In this document: positions 37,981 through 47,515 of the stretch, piece by piece
Layout of the letters: the number at the start of each line of letters is the position of its first letter
Numbering within the stretch: the first letter of the stretch is position 1
Assembly: GCF_019430945.1 (NCBI RefSeq)
Contig: NZ_JAHYCB010000005.1
Location: 434,001 to 498,000, forward strand
Direction: 5' to 3'
DNA length: 64,000 nucleotides
Source: Neorhizobium populisoli
GTDB taxonomy: Bacteria; Pseudomonadota; Alphaproteobacteria; Rhizobiales; Rhizobiaceae
Translations under genes and position numbers: made by a program
The notes under the pieces: generated by a model
What the model was told of the DNA's origin: nothing
The model's database searches: none
The model's input: the letters and a program-made list of their open reading frames with translations, nothing else

Positions 37981-38027
37981 GAGGAGCTCTTACGCCGGGC
38001 GGGCTTTTCGGCCGCCGGGCGCTCCTC
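37981..38027 (-). promoter_or_regulatory. Leader hairpin between leu leader peptide and leuA
   Basis: Right at the leader peptide stop, GAGGAGC (reverse strand) pairs with GCTCCTC 33 bases downstream. Inside is a second GC-rich stem (GGCGG...CCGCC) around GAAAAG. The outer stem starts inside the stop codon, so a ribosome stalled on the Leu codons just before would change its folding. No clean T-run follows, so the attenuation mechanism (intrinsic, Rho or translational) is open. Confidence 0.45.
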
Positions 38028-38130
38028 AACGGACCCGGCAACCGCGCGTAAGGTCGAGGCTAAGAAGCGAGGAAAGCGCAAAGAACCGTACCCCGGCCGC
38101 GGTGCGGCTGGTGAAGGAACGGTCAGACAT
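38026..38130 (-). CDS. Putative leuA leader peptide
   Basis: A 34-codon reverse-strand ORF starts MSDRSFTSRTAAGVRFF and continues ALSSLLSLDLTRGCRVR before TGA. Five leucine codons fall within nine positions (residues 19-27), directly before a hairpin that begins at its stop, and leuA starts 157 bases downstream. This is the layout of a leucine-dependent attenuator. Start ATG 38130 was chosen; its Shine-Dalgarno is weak. Confidence 0.55.
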   Translation of the reverse strand: MSDRSFTSRTAAGVRFFALSSLLSLDLTRGCRVR

Positions 38131-38196
38131 GATTGCGCCTGTCATGATCATGGCAGGATGTATAGCCGTGGCCGAAAAACGTGGCAAGCCCTTGGT

Positions 38197-39381
38197 TCAC
38201 GTTTTCGCCGGCCGGATGAAACGTGTGAGCGCCATCATAAGCCCGCCGGCAACCAGCCCCCAGAAAGCCCCGGAAACACCGGCGAATGAGGTTCCGGAAG
38301 CAGTGACGAGGAAGGTGATCGCCGACGCCTCCCGCGTTTCCGGCTCCCTATAAGCGGCAAACGCCGCATTCGAAAACGCCCCGATCAGGCCAAGGCCTGC
38401 GACCGCCTGCAGGAGAATCGGTGGCGCCAGAGACACGAAGGCGATGATGCCCCCGGCGATCAGACCCAGCACGATATAGCCAAAGCCGCCGACAATCGCT
38501 GCCCAGTAGCGTTTGGCCGGATCAGGGTTCGCGTCGTCGCTGCAGCACATCGCCGCCGTGATCGCCGCCATATTGACCGGCACGCCGCCGACCAGTCCGC
38601 CGAGAATCGAGAACATGCCCGTTCCGGCAAACAGCACGCCGGGTGGCGGCTCGTAATGATGCACCTTCAGGATGGCGATGCCGGGAATGTTCTGCGAGGC
38701 CATGGTGACGATAAACAGCGGGATCGCCACCGAGATCGCTCCATGGATCGTGAAGACCGGCGCAATGAACGTCAGATCCGGGTGGATCGCGGCACCGATC
38801 TGCGCCATCGCATCCGGTGGCAGATCGACGCCGAAGATCAGCACGAGGATCAGGGCGCCGAGCGAAGCCGGTACCGCCCAGAGCCGCCAGCGGGCGACGA
38901 CCACCATCCAGGTCAGCACGATCGGCAGACCGAGCGCCGCATTGAAGGCGACCGCCTTTACCGGCGCCAGGCAGAGGCTGAGCAGGATGCCGGCCAGCAT
39001 GGCATTGGCGAGTGGCGCGGGAATTGCCCGGATCGCCCGCCCGAGCGGCCGGAACAGGCCCGACAGGACGATCAGCGCGCCGCAGATGACGAAGGCGCCG
39101 ACAGCCGCCGGAAATCCGCCTTCGATCATGCCGATACCGGAAAGCAGCGCCGCTCCGGGCGTTGACCAGGCGATGCTGATCGGCATGCGCAGCCAGCTTG
39201 AAAAGACGATCGCCAGAAGGCCCATCGACACCGACTGTGCTAACAACGCCGAGGCGATTTCAGGCGCGCTCGCACCCATCGCCTGCAGGCCCTGCATGAT
39301 GACGGCGAAAGAGCTGATGAAGCCGACGAACGCGGTGAGAAGCCCCATCATCAGGGCGGAGACGGAAAAATCCTTGAGCAT
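38197..39381 (-). CDS. BenE-family benzoate/H+ symporter-like transporter
   Basis: A 394-residue membrane protein with about 12 helices. Family marks are LRMPISIAWSTPGAALL, LPIFIVTMASQNIPGIAILK-like (here PLFIVTMASQNIPGIAIL) and GGVPVNMAAITAAMCCSDDANPDP, plus SSFAGVSGAFWGLVAGGL near the end. BenE is named for benzoate uptake; no aromatic catabolism gene is adjacent, so the substrate is uncertain. It is upstream of leuA on the same strand; its stop is 67 bases before the leader peptide start. Confidence 0.88.
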   Translation of the reverse strand: MLKDFSVSALMMGLLTAFVGFISSFAVIMQGLQAMGASAPEIASALLAQSVSMGLLAIVFSSWLRMPISIAWSTPGAALLSGIGMIEGGFPAAVGAFVICGALIVLSGLFRPLGRAIRAIPAPLANAMLAGILLSLCLAPVKAVAFNAALGLPIVLTWMVVVARWRLWAVPASLGALILVLIFGVDLPPDAMAQIGAAIHPDLTFIAPVFTIHGAISVAIPLFIVTMASQNIPGIAILKVHHYEPPPGVLFAGTGMFSILGGLVGGVPVNMAAITAAMCCSDDANPDPAKRYWAAIVGGFGYIVLGLIAGGIIAFVSLAPPILLQAVAGLGLIGAFSNAAFAAYREPETREASAITFLVTASGTSFAGVSGAFWGLVAGGLMMALTRFIRPAKT

Positions 39382-39654
39382 GCCGAGAACTCGTCAATTC
39401 GAAAGTCCGCATGGAGCATAAGGCTGCGGCGAAACGCAAGGTGTTACCGGGGCAATTCGGTTCGCTTCCAGCCATGCTTCTGGACGGTGGCAATCGGCGC
39501 TTGTAGAACTGCGGGAAACACTTGGAACATTTCTTCGAATATTCGCATACGTTGATACTTTCGAAGTAAGTTTATTCCATCCTCCTGACAAAGTTCGTGC
39601 CGGCCGGCTGCGTTACTCGCGCCGCATTGGCACAACCACAGCCCGGGACCAAAG

Positions 39655-40602
39655 ATGAGCCTACCGACAGGTCGACTTGAAAAGATCGAAATTGCGCGGG
39701 AATCCGATTTTTCCCATCAGCAGCTTTATTTCATTCTCTCAGCGCTGCCCGATCCCTGTTTCATCCTCACCCGCAGCGGCCGCTATGCGGCGATTTTCGG
39801 CGGCAAGGACAGCCGCTTTTATCACGACGGCAGCAGCCTGATCGGCCGCAACATCCACGACGTCCTGCAATACGAAAAAGCCAATCGCTTCGTGCGTGAG
39901 ATCGACAAGGCGCTCGCTTCCCGCACCCTGCACATCGTCGAATACAGTCTTTCGGGCAGTGACATCAAAGGACTGGAAAGCGCCGGGCCGGGCAATGCCA
40001 TCTGGTTCGAAGGCCGGGTGCAGGCCCTGGATTTTCCGGTTGACGGCGAGGACGCCGTCATCTGGGTGGCCAGCAACATCACCGAGAAGAACGCCGTCGA
40101 AAACCGGTTACGCCATCAGAGCGAAACGGATGCGTTGACGGGTTTCTTCAATCGCCGCAAGCTGATGGACGTGCTGGCGCTGAAATTCGAGCTTTTCCAG
40201 GAAGAACACATTCCGACATCCGTGCTGATGTTCGACATAGACCACTTCAAGACCGTCAATGACGAACTCGGCCACGCCATGGGCGACGCGGTGCTGCAGG
40301 CGATCGCCGATGTCTGTCGGCGCGAGCTGCGCAAGACGGATTTCCTGGCCCGTCTCGGCGGCGATGAATTCGTGGTCGTCATGCCGGCGACGCATCGCGA
40401 ACATGGCATCGTCATCGCCAACCGGCTTCGTCAGCGTATCGCTGCGGAGATCGGCGATACGCTGAAACACCATTCAACGATCAGCGGCGGGCTCAGCGAA
40501 TTCGAGCGCAGCGACACCTCATTCGAGGACGTCATGAAGCGGGCGGACGACGGGCTTTACCGCTCGAAGCGGGCCGGTCGCAACCAGATTTCGACAATCT
40601 GA
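39655..40602 (+). CDS. PAS-GGDEF diguanylate cyclase
   Basis: A 315-residue soluble protein. An N-terminal PAS-like sensor (about 20-140, LPDPCFILTRSGRYAAIFGG) is followed by a GGDEF domain with DALTGFFNRRKL, FDIDHFKTVND and the active site RLGGDEFVV (about 234-242). It synthesises cyclic di-GMP. The typical RxxD inhibitory site is not evident before GGDEF. It sits 99 bases upstream of a second c-di-GMP gene on the same strand. Confidence 0.92.
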   Translation: MSLPTGRLEKIEIARESDFSHQQLYFILSALPDPCFILTRSGRYAAIFGGKDSRFYHDGSSLIGRNIHDVLQYEKANRFVREIDKALASRTLHIVEYSLSGSDIKGLESAGPGNAIWFEGRVQALDFPVDGEDAVIWVASNITEKNAVENRLRHQSETDALTGFFNRRKLMDVLALKFELFQEEHIPTSVLMFDIDHFKTVNDELGHAMGDAVLQAIADVCRRELRKTDFLARLGGDEFVVVMPATHREHGIVIANRLRQRIAAEIGDTLKHHSTISGGLSEFERSDTSFEDVMKRADDGLYRSKRAGRNQISTI

Positions 40603-40701
40603 GCAATGCTCGCGTTTGTATTCTTGTCCGACATTGCAAATGCAAATTAGATAATCTTAAAGTTTCTGGGCCATATTTTTCGGGCACCACCGGAAACACC
40701 A

Positions 40702-43416
40702 ATGACGTCATTGCCTTTCATCAGGAAGTTCCAGTCCTCCCGCCCAAATCTTCTCGGCCTTAGCTACTTCATCCCAGCTATCCTTGCTGTGGCGGGCGTG
40801 CTGATCGGTGTGGTCCGCGCCGACATCGAGAAGCGCGAGCAGTTTCATGTCGCCCAGCAGGTCAAGGCGGCCGAACAACTTGCCAAGGTCGCGGCCAGCC
40901 TGGAAACCAACATTCACGGCAACGTCAACCTGATCTACGGTCTCGTCGCGGCGGTTGCAGCCAATCCGAACATGACGCAGCCGCAGTTCTCGGCTCTGTC
41001 CGAACGTATTCTCGGCGTTCCATCACAGCTCAGAAACCTTGCCGGGGCGCAGGATCTGGTCGTCAATCTCGTCTATCCTGACGAGGCGAACCGCTCGACC
41101 ATCGGCCTCGATTATCGCGCGAACGAGGCCCAGCGCGACGCAGTCAACAAGGCGATCGAACGGCGCACCCTTATTATTACCGGCCCCGTTAACCTCGTGC
41201 AGGGCGGCACCGGGCTGATTGCGCGCTATCCGGTCTTCACGCTTTCCAGCGGCCGTTTCTGGGGCATTATTTCAGCCGTCATCGATCTCAACCGGCTCTA
41301 CACCGACAGCAATGTCAACACGCAGCGCCAGACGCTCGATATCGCCATCGCCGAGCGCCCGATACCCGGTGAAAAGGACATTTTTCTCGGTGATCTCAAG
41401 GTGTTTTCCGACGATCCCGTCAAGAGCCGCATCGAACTCGGTTACGACACCTGGTATCTCGCAGCCCGGCCGAAGGGCGGCTGGGAGGCATTGCCGTCCG
41501 ATATCATCAGTTTCCGCCTGACTGCGCTTCTGATCACCATTTCTATCGTTGCCCCGCTCATCTGGGCGGGTATCCTGATGAAACAGCGTCACCGCAACAT
41601 CATCACCCTGCAACAGCGCGAAGAACAGCTTGAAACCCTTTCGCAGCGCCTGGAAATGGCGCTGGAATCATCGTCCGTTGGTGTCTGGGAATACGAACCT
41701 TCCACCAATACGCTCATCTGGGATCGGCGAATGCGCGATCTGTATGGAGTGCCACCGGAGAAGGCGGTCTGCGACTACAGCGACTGGCGCAAGGCCCTGC
41801 ATCCCGATGACCTCGAAATAGCGGAAGCGGATTTTGCGAGGTCGGTGCGTGAAGAAGTAAGCTATCTTACCGAATTCCGCATCGTAACGCCGGAAGGCCA
41901 CATCCGTCATGTCCGCGCCCATGGCGCGACCTATCGCACCACGAGCGGCGTCAAGCGCGTCGTCGGCGCCAATTGGGACGTCACACATGACGTGACGCTG
42001 AACACAGAACTTCGCAATGCCCAGGCCAAGGCCGAGCGGCAGAACGACGAACTGCGCTCCGCCCGCCGCACCCTGGAACACCAGTCGCTTCACGATGCCT
42101 TGACCGGCCTGCCGAACCGCCGTTTTCTCGACCAGTTCATGACCTCGGAAGAGGCCGCCCCCTCCGATCACCGTCTGGCGTTCATCCATATCGATCTCGA
42201 CCGCTTCAAGGAGGTCAACGACACGCTCGGCCATGCCGCGGGCGACGCCGTGTTGCGCGCAGCGACCGCGCGCCTTCTGAAACTGATCGGTCACGACGAG
42301 TTCGCCTCCCGCATCGGCGGCGACGAATTCGTGGTGGTAACGGGCGGCAAGGAGCCGCTGGAGCGGGCGCAACATCTCGCACAGGCGATCGTCAAGGCGC
42401 TGGCAAAACCGATCGACATCGACGACCACCACTGTCGGATCGGCTGCAGCGCCGGCATCGCCTGCCAGTCTTCGCCGGACGAAAACCTCGCTCAGCTGCT
42501 GATCAACGCCGATATCGCGCTGTATGAAGCCAAAAAGCATGGCCGCAACCGCGTCGAAATCTTCTCGGAGAAACTGCGGTCGGCCGCCATCCTGACCAAA
42601 CGGCTTTCCGACGAATTCCTGACGGCGCTGGAACACGACGAGATCATCCCTTATTTCCAGCCGCAATTCGATGCCAACTCCCTGGCGATCGTCGGCGTCG
42701 AAGCGCTGGCCCGTTGGGACCACCCCACCCGTGGAGTGCTGTCGCCGGACAAGTTCCTGGGTATTGCGGAAACCCTGCATCGTGCCGGCGATATCGATAC
42801 CGTCATTCTCGAAAAAGCTCTTTTCGAGAAAGCCCAGTGGCAGGCAGCGGGTCTCGATATCCCCCACCTCTCGGTCAATATCTCCGCACAGCGCCTGAAG
42901 GATTAGCGGCTGTTCAAGCGGCTTGCCGAATTGCCGATCCTGCCCGGCACGCTATCCTTCGAACTGCTCGAATCCATCTCGTTCGAAGGCCAGGACGAGA
43001 GCCTGAAAAACGCTATTCTCAAGCTCAAGTCCTTCGGCATCGACATCGAGATCGACGATTTCGGCACCGGCCATGCTTCGATCGTCAGCCTGCTGGAGCT
43101 CGGCCCGAAGCGTCTGAAGATCGACCGCAAGCTGGTCGCCCCGCTCGAAGCCTCCGGATCTCAGCGCCGGCTGGTTGCCTCGATCGTCGAAATCGGCCGC
43201 TCGCAGGGCATCGAGATCGTCGCGGAAGGTGTCGAGACGGCCAATCACGTGGAAATCCTGCGCAGCCTCGGCTGCCACGTTCTGCAGGGTTATGCGTTTG
43301 CCAAGCCGATGTCGCCAAAGGATCTCGTCGCATTTGCAAGCAATTGGCAGAGGGGCGAACGAACATTCGCCGATCTCTCCCCTCCCGCGAAATCGAGCCG
43401 CCGCAAGATCGCCTGA
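40702..43416 (+). pseudogene. CHASE-PAS-GGDEF-EAL protein interrupted by an in-frame TAG
   Basis: Open frame 40702-42906 codes TM1 (~19-40), a CHASE sensor (~55-265), TM2 (LTALLITISIVAPLIWAGIL), PAS (~315-430), GGDEF (RIGGDEFVVV, ~535) and the start of an EAL domain (VEALARWDHP, ~663). A TAG at 42904-42906 stops it after NISAQRLKD. The same frame continues uninterrupted to 43416 with the rest of EAL: ELLES, IEIDDFGTGHAS, KIDRKLV and EGVET. A single base (TAG for GAG, CAG, AAG or TGG) restores a ~904-residue protein. As written it is a likely cyclase lacking phosphodiesterase activity. Codon-level homology across the stop shows recent loss or a base-call error. Confidence 0.9.
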
Positions 43417-43518
43417 TCCGCCGGCACTGACTTCGAACGCTCTCGCCAAAAACCTCTTGACCCGGCCCCTGGGACCGCGCCGATAAGGCATGCGGTCAAC
43501 AACCGAAGAGGTGATTCC

Positions 43519-44553
43519 TTGAGTTCTTCCGCACGCTATCTCAACCCGTCCGAAGCCGCCGAGCGGCTTGGGATTTCGCAGAAAGCCCTGAGGCTTTACG
43601 AAAAGCAGGGGCTTCTGACGCCAGACCGGACCGCAGCGGGCTGGCGGACCTATGGTCCAGCCGAAATGGCTCGGGCCACGGAGATCGCCGCCCTCAGGGC
43701 ACTCGGCCTCAGCCTTGCCCAGGTGAAACGCGTCCTGAACGGTGATCCGCAGTCGCTTGCGCCAGCGCTTGCCGCGCATCAGAAAAAACTTGAAGAAGAG
43801 CTCGGCCGGCTTGCCACAGCCGTTGCCACCGTACGCGACCTGCGCAGCAACCTCGCCGACGGCCATCCGCCGCGGATGCACGAACTTTCGCGCCTCGCCC
43901 GGCCGGCCTCCGAAGCGCTCGCCACCTTCGATCTTCCCTGGCCTTGGGGCGGCGAACGTTTCGAGCTCCGTGACGTGAAGCCGCTCAACTTCATCATCGG
44001 GCCGCTCGGCTCCGGCAAGACGCGACTTGCCCGGGCGATTGCCGACAACCTGCCGGGCGCCGTTTTCATCGGCCTTGAAAGAGGCGCCGACGGTGGTGCC
44101 GGAGCGCTCGCGCGCATGGCGGCGGATCCGGACCTCAAGGCCCGCGTCGAACAGACGATCGCCTGGCTTGTGGAGGAAGGCGCTACGACATCCAGCGACC
44201 TCACAGCCCTCGTCGTGACGCTGGAAACGAGCCGCGAGGAAACCGCGGTCATCGACATGATCGAGCAGGGTCTCGACCAGGAAACACAGGAGGCGGTGAT
44301 TGCCCATCTGCGCCGTCGTGGCGCGGGAGCAAGGCCGATCTTCATGCTGACCCGCTCCTCGGCAATCCTCGATCTCGCCGAAATCGGCGCAGACGAAACG
44401 ATCACGCTCTGCCCGGCCAATCACAGTCCGCCGACGCGTGTCATGCCGATACCCGGCGCACCCGGTTACGAAGCGGTGGCGACGTGCCTTGCCACACCCG
44501 AAGTCCGGGCCCGCACGGAAGGCGTGATCGCCTTCAGGCCGCAGATCGCCTGA
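43519..44553 (+). CDS. MerR-family regulator fused to a P-loop domain
   Basis: A 344-residue protein beginning with TTG 43519 (AGAGG 8 bases upstream). Residues 8-75 are a MerR-type winged HTH (LNPSEAAERLGISQKALRLYEKQGLL, split here as AERLGISQKALRLYE). A coiled-coil (~85-115) leads to a second domain with Walker A GPLGSGKT at 161-168, and VVTLETSREE and ARPIFMLTRSSAIL further on. This looks like an ATP-binding effector domain rather than the usual small-molecule pocket. The ligand, targets and partner are unknown. Confidence 0.75.
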   Translation: MSSSARYLNPSEAAERLGISQKALRLYEKQGLLTPDRTAAGWRTYGPAEMARATEIAALRALGLSLAQVKRVLNGDPQSLAPALAAHQKKLEEELGRLATAVATVRDLRSNLADGHPPRMHELSRLARPASEALATFDLPWPWGGERFELRDVKPLNFIIGPLGSGKTRLARAIADNLPGAVFIGLERGADGGAGALARMAADPDLKARVEQTIAWLVEEGATTSSDLTALVVTLETSREETAVIDMIEQGLDQETQEAVIAHLRRRGAGARPIFMLTRSSAILDLAEIGADETITLCPANHSPPTRVMPIPGAPGYEAVATCLATPEVRARTEGVIAFRPQIA

Positions 44554-44559
44554 GCCTGA

Positions 44560-45042
44560 TCAGGCTTCCTCAACAGGAACCGAAAGTGGCGGGCCGAGAA
44601 ATTCGACCTGCCATTTTTTCGCGAAAGCATTCAGCGCCTCCGTATCCGGACGGCCGTCGCGCATCACGTCCGCAAGCCCGGTGAAGAAGCTTTCCGCATC
44701 AAGCCCCGGCTGGATGAGGATATACTGGCGAGCTGGTTTATCTGTAACATTGACGAAGGCATGCACCGCACCGCCCGGCACGGTAATCACGTCCCCCTCC
44801 TCCGCATAGAACTGCTCTCCATCGACCTCGAAAAGGTATCGGCCCTCCATTACGCGGAACACTTCGGTTTCCGTATGGCGATGACGCGGCGGGCCGAAAC
44901 CCGGCGCATTCACCGTATCGATGAAGCAGAACTCACCGCCTGTGGTGGATGGCGCGACACGCACCTTGAGATCGAGCCCGATCGCTGGGATCAGAATGCT
45001 GTCTTCGCTGGCCTTGGAATGAGATTTGGGAATGGTCGTCAT
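44560..45042 (-). CDS. Cupin-domain protein
   Basis: A 160-residue single cupin. The metal-binding motif 1 is PPRHRHTETEVFRVMEGRY (HxHx4Ex4G) and motif 2 GDVITVPGGAVHAFVN (GxxPxxxxH). Start ATG 45042 (MTTIPKSHSK) is preferred over 45063. Its stop is 7 bases from the convergent MerR-fusion stop. The role could be an oxygenase, isomerase or binding protein. Confidence 0.85.
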   Translation of the reverse strand: MTTIPKSHSKASEDSILIPAIGLDLKVRVAPSTTGGEFCFIDTVNAPGFGPPRHRHTETEVFRVMEGRYLFEVDGEQFYAEEGDVITVPGGAVHAFVNVTDKPARQYILIQPGLDAESFFTGLADVMRDGRPDTEALNAFAKKWQVEFLGPPLSVPVEEA

Positions 45043-45067
45043 GGGCAAAATTCCTGCAGGCAAAAGA

Positions 45068-45096
45068 AAACCCCCGCCGAAGCTCGGCGGGGGTTT
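45068..45096 (-). terminator. Strong intrinsic terminator after clpP
   Basis: AAACCCCCGCCGA, loop AGC, TCGGCGGGGGTTT is a perfect 13-bp stem, and on the reverse strand it is followed by TTCTTTTG. It lies 21 bases beyond the clpP stop and separates clpP from the cupin gene. Confidence 0.85.
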
Positions 45097-45116
45097 GTTG
45101 TTTCAAGAGATCGTTC

Positions 45117-45734
45117 TCAGATTTCGCTCTGGGACGTGACGATCTTCGAGACCAGACCGTAGTCCTTCGCCTCTTCGGCGGAGAGCCAGAGGTCGCGGTC
45201 GATGTCCTTGGCGATCTTTTCTTCCGACTGGCCGGTGGCCTTTGCATAGATCGCGATCAGGCGCTTGTTCATCTTGATGATTTCGCGGGCCTGGATCTCG
45301 ATATCGGAGGCCATGCCGCGCGTGCCGCCGGACGGCTGATGGATGAGGAAGCGGGTATTCGGGAGCGAGATACGACGCTCCTTCGGAACCGCCACATAGA
45401 TCAGCGAGCCCGCGGAAGCGACCCAGCCGGTACCGATCATCCAGACCTTCGGCTTGATGAACTTCACCATGTCATGGATCGAATCGCCCGATTCGACGTG
45501 ACCGCCAGGCGAGTTCACGTAAACGCGGATGTCTTCGTCGCTGGCCGCGGCAAGCGCCACAAGCTGCGTATTGACCTTCTGCGCCAGTTCCTGGGTGATC
45601 GGCCCATAGATGAAGATCGAACGCGACTTGAAAAGGTTCGCCTCCGTTTCCTTGCCGAGCGGCAGTTCCTTGGTCTTGTCGTCCTTGTCGTCTTCGTCGT
45701 CGAGCACGGTCAATGTCTCCTGCATCAGATTCAT
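45117..45734 (-). CDS. clpP: ClpP-family ATP-dependent protease subunit
   Basis: A 205-residue serine peptidase. The nucleophile region is [14 protein letters not shown] (Ser107, in a VAS-A-G context rather than the usual ASM-G), the His is in [12 protein letters not shown] (His132), and [17 protein letters not shown] is the oxyanion-side motif. The Asp- and Lys-rich N-terminus is unusual for the housekeeping ClpP1, so this is likely a secondary paralogue. No clpX is adjacent. Confidence 0.88.
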   Translation of the reverse strand: MNLMQETLTVLDDEDDKDDKTKELPLGKETEANLFKSRSIFIYGPITQELAQKVNTQLVALAAASDEDIRVYVNSPGGHVESGDSIHDMVKFIKPKVWMIGTGWVASAGSLIYVAVPKERRISLPNTRFLIHQPSGGTRGMASDIEIQAREIIKMNKRLIAIYAKATGQSEEKIAKDIDRDLWLSAEEAKDYGLVSKIVTSQSEI

Positions 45735-45924
45735 ATACGGGACATAATGTGTTCGCGGCCGTAAAACAATGGAGACGAGGTCTAAGACGGCAACCTTCCA
45801 GAGACTAAGGTGAATGACGTAGTTACCAGCCGGACTGCAATGCCGTTGCGTGTGGACAAGCCCAATCCGCCTGCCCTATCTTTCCTTCATTCCGCATGAT
45901 GGAAAAATAACAAGGGGACCCAAG

Positions 45925-46512
45925 ATGCTGAAACGCCTTCCACTCGCCGCCGCCGTGTTCGCGGCCGCTGCTGCGCCCGCCTTCGCCCATCTCAATCCGG
46001 AAGAGCACGGATCGTTCATGGCCGGTGTCTCGCATCCGCTGTTCGGTTTAGACCATATTCTGGTCATGGTCGCCGTCGGCCTCTGGGCCGCTCAGATCGC
46101 CGCCGGCGAGAGCAGCCGCAAGGCACTGTTCCTCGTTCCGACCGCTTTCGTCTGCATGATGGCTTTCGGCTTCTTCCTTGCCGTCTCCGGCACTGAACTT
46201 CCCTTCGTCGAACCGGCGATCCTCGCCTCCGTCATCGCCCTCGGCCTATTGGTCGCCATGGCCACCCGCCTGCCGACCGCGGCCTGCGCTGCCATCGTCG
46301 GCCTTTTCGCGCTTTTCCACGGCCATGCGCATGGCGGCGAACTCGGCTCGGCCGGTGCCATGCAGTTCGGCATCGGCTTCATGATCGCAACCGCCTTCCT
46401 GCATGTCGCCGGCATCGCGCTCGGCCTCGGCATTGCCCGCTTCAGCCCCTATGTCGCCCGCATCCTCGGCGGCATCACCGCACTGGCCGGCCTGTCGCTC
46501 GCCTTCAGCTAA
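45925..46512 (+). CDS. HupE/UreJ-family membrane protein
   Basis: A 195-residue protein with a signal-like first helix (LPLAAAVFAAAAAPAFAH), then HPLFGLDHILVMVAVGLWA, the HPxxGxDH metal-binding signature of HupE/UreJ nickel/cobalt permeases, and five further helices. A His-rich FHGHAHGGELG loop is also present. No urease or hydrogenase gene is nearby. The start ATG 45925 fits the hydrophobic N-terminus; AAGGGG is upstream. Confidence 0.88.
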   Translation: MLKRLPLAAAVFAAAAAPAFAHLNPEEHGSFMAGVSHPLFGLDHILVMVAVGLWAAQIAAGESSRKALFLVPTAFVCMMAFGFFLAVSGTELPFVEPAILASVIALGLLVAMATRLPTAACAAIVGLFALFHGHAHGGELGSAGAMQFGIGFMIATAFLHVAGIALGLGIARFSPYVARILGGITALAGLSLAFS

Positions 46513-46535
46513 GCCATCGCATTACCGAAATGTAA

Positions 46536-46565
46536 GGGATTCCCGCTTTGAAAAGCGGGAATCCC
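46536..46565 (+). terminator. Hairpin after hupE-like gene
   Basis: GGGATTCCCGCTT and AAGCGGGAATCCC form a perfect 13-bp stem with a 4-base loop 23 bases after the gene. No T-run follows (ATCCTACTTCC), so it may protect the mRNA end rather than terminate. Confidence 0.5.
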
Positions 46566-46624
46566 ATCCTACTTCCTTGATGACACCAACCTGTTGAAAC
46601 AGACAGGGCGCCAAGGAGGCACAC

Positions 46625-47416
46625 ATGTCACCGGAAGAACGCCAGCTTCTCACCACGCTCTTTGATCGTGTCCGCACCGCATCAGCCACGCCGCGCGATC
46701 GCGACGCGGAAGCCTTCATCGAGCAAGGCACCCGTGAGCAGCCCTACGCGACCTATTACCTGGCCCAGGCCGTGATCGTGCAGGAAAAAGGTCTGGAAGC
46801 GGCCGCCAACCGCATCCGCGAGCTTGAAGAGCGTGTCCAGCAGCTCGAAGCAAACGAGAGTGAACATCACCGCGGCGAACAGAGCGGAGGTTTCCTGAGC
46901 TCCATCTTCGGCTCCGGTCAGTCGCAGCAGAGCGCTTCCGCCAATGCGTCCGGCCCATGGGGCAGTCACGAGCCGCGGCAAAGCTACCGCACCGGCAGCG
47001 ACTATAACGACAGCTATCGCGCGCCTCCCCCACCGGCAGGTCCCTGGACCCAGCAGGCCGCGCCGTCTGCCGGGGGCAGCTTCCTGCGCGGCGCACTCGG
47101 AACGGCCGCCGGCGTCGCAGGCGGCATGCTGCTTGCCAATTCGCTTTCCAGTATTTTCAGCAGCCACACCAATGCACTCGGCTGGGGCTCCCCCTTTGCC
47201 GGCAGCAATCCCTTCGGCACGCCTGAAGCTCCGGCGCAGGAAACCGTCATCAACAACAACTATTTCGGCGATGATGCGGTTCGCGAAGCCGCAGGCGACA
47301 GCAACGATCGCTCTGGCTCGAACGACAACGGCGGCTGGCAACAGGCCGATTATGACGACAACGGCCAATCGGACAACGGCGATTTCGGCGGCGGCGATGA
47401 TTCGTTGAATGTCTGA
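46625..47416 (+). CDS. DUF2076 protein
   Basis: A 263-residue protein. The N-terminal ~90 residues match DUF2076 (SPEERQLLTTLFDRVRTAS, EAFIEQGTREQPYATYYLAQ, a coiled coil through RIRELEERVQQLE). A Ser/Gly/Pro-rich linker, a Gly-rich hydrophobic patch (GTAAGVAGGMLLANSLSSIF), and an Asn/Asp/Gly-rich acidic tail follow. Homologues include periplasmic ligand-binding or surface proteins of unclear role. Function unknown. Confidence 0.82.
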   Translation: MSPEERQLLTTLFDRVRTASATPRDRDAEAFIEQGTREQPYATYYLAQAVIVQEKGLEAAANRIRELEERVQQLEANESEHHRGEQSGGFLSSIFGSGQSQQSASANASGPWGSHEPRQSYRTGSDYNDSYRAPPPPAGPWTQQAAPSAGGSFLRGALGTAAGVAGGMLLANSLSSIFSSHTNALGWGSPFAGSNPFGTPEAPAQETVINNNYFGDDAVREAAGDSNDRSGSNDNGGWQQADYDDNGQSDNGDFGGGDDSLNV

Positions 47417-47515
47417 AGGACGTGTGGCGACCAACGGAGAATCCAAAACCTATTGCAGTATTCCCGTCGTGCGCCGTACACCGCTACGAAACCTGACGCG
47501 GGAAGAAGGTGTTTG

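Noticed and set aside
41668..44424. Long reverse frames under the GGDEF-EAL and MerR-fusion genes
   Set aside because: Antisense shadows without family motifs.
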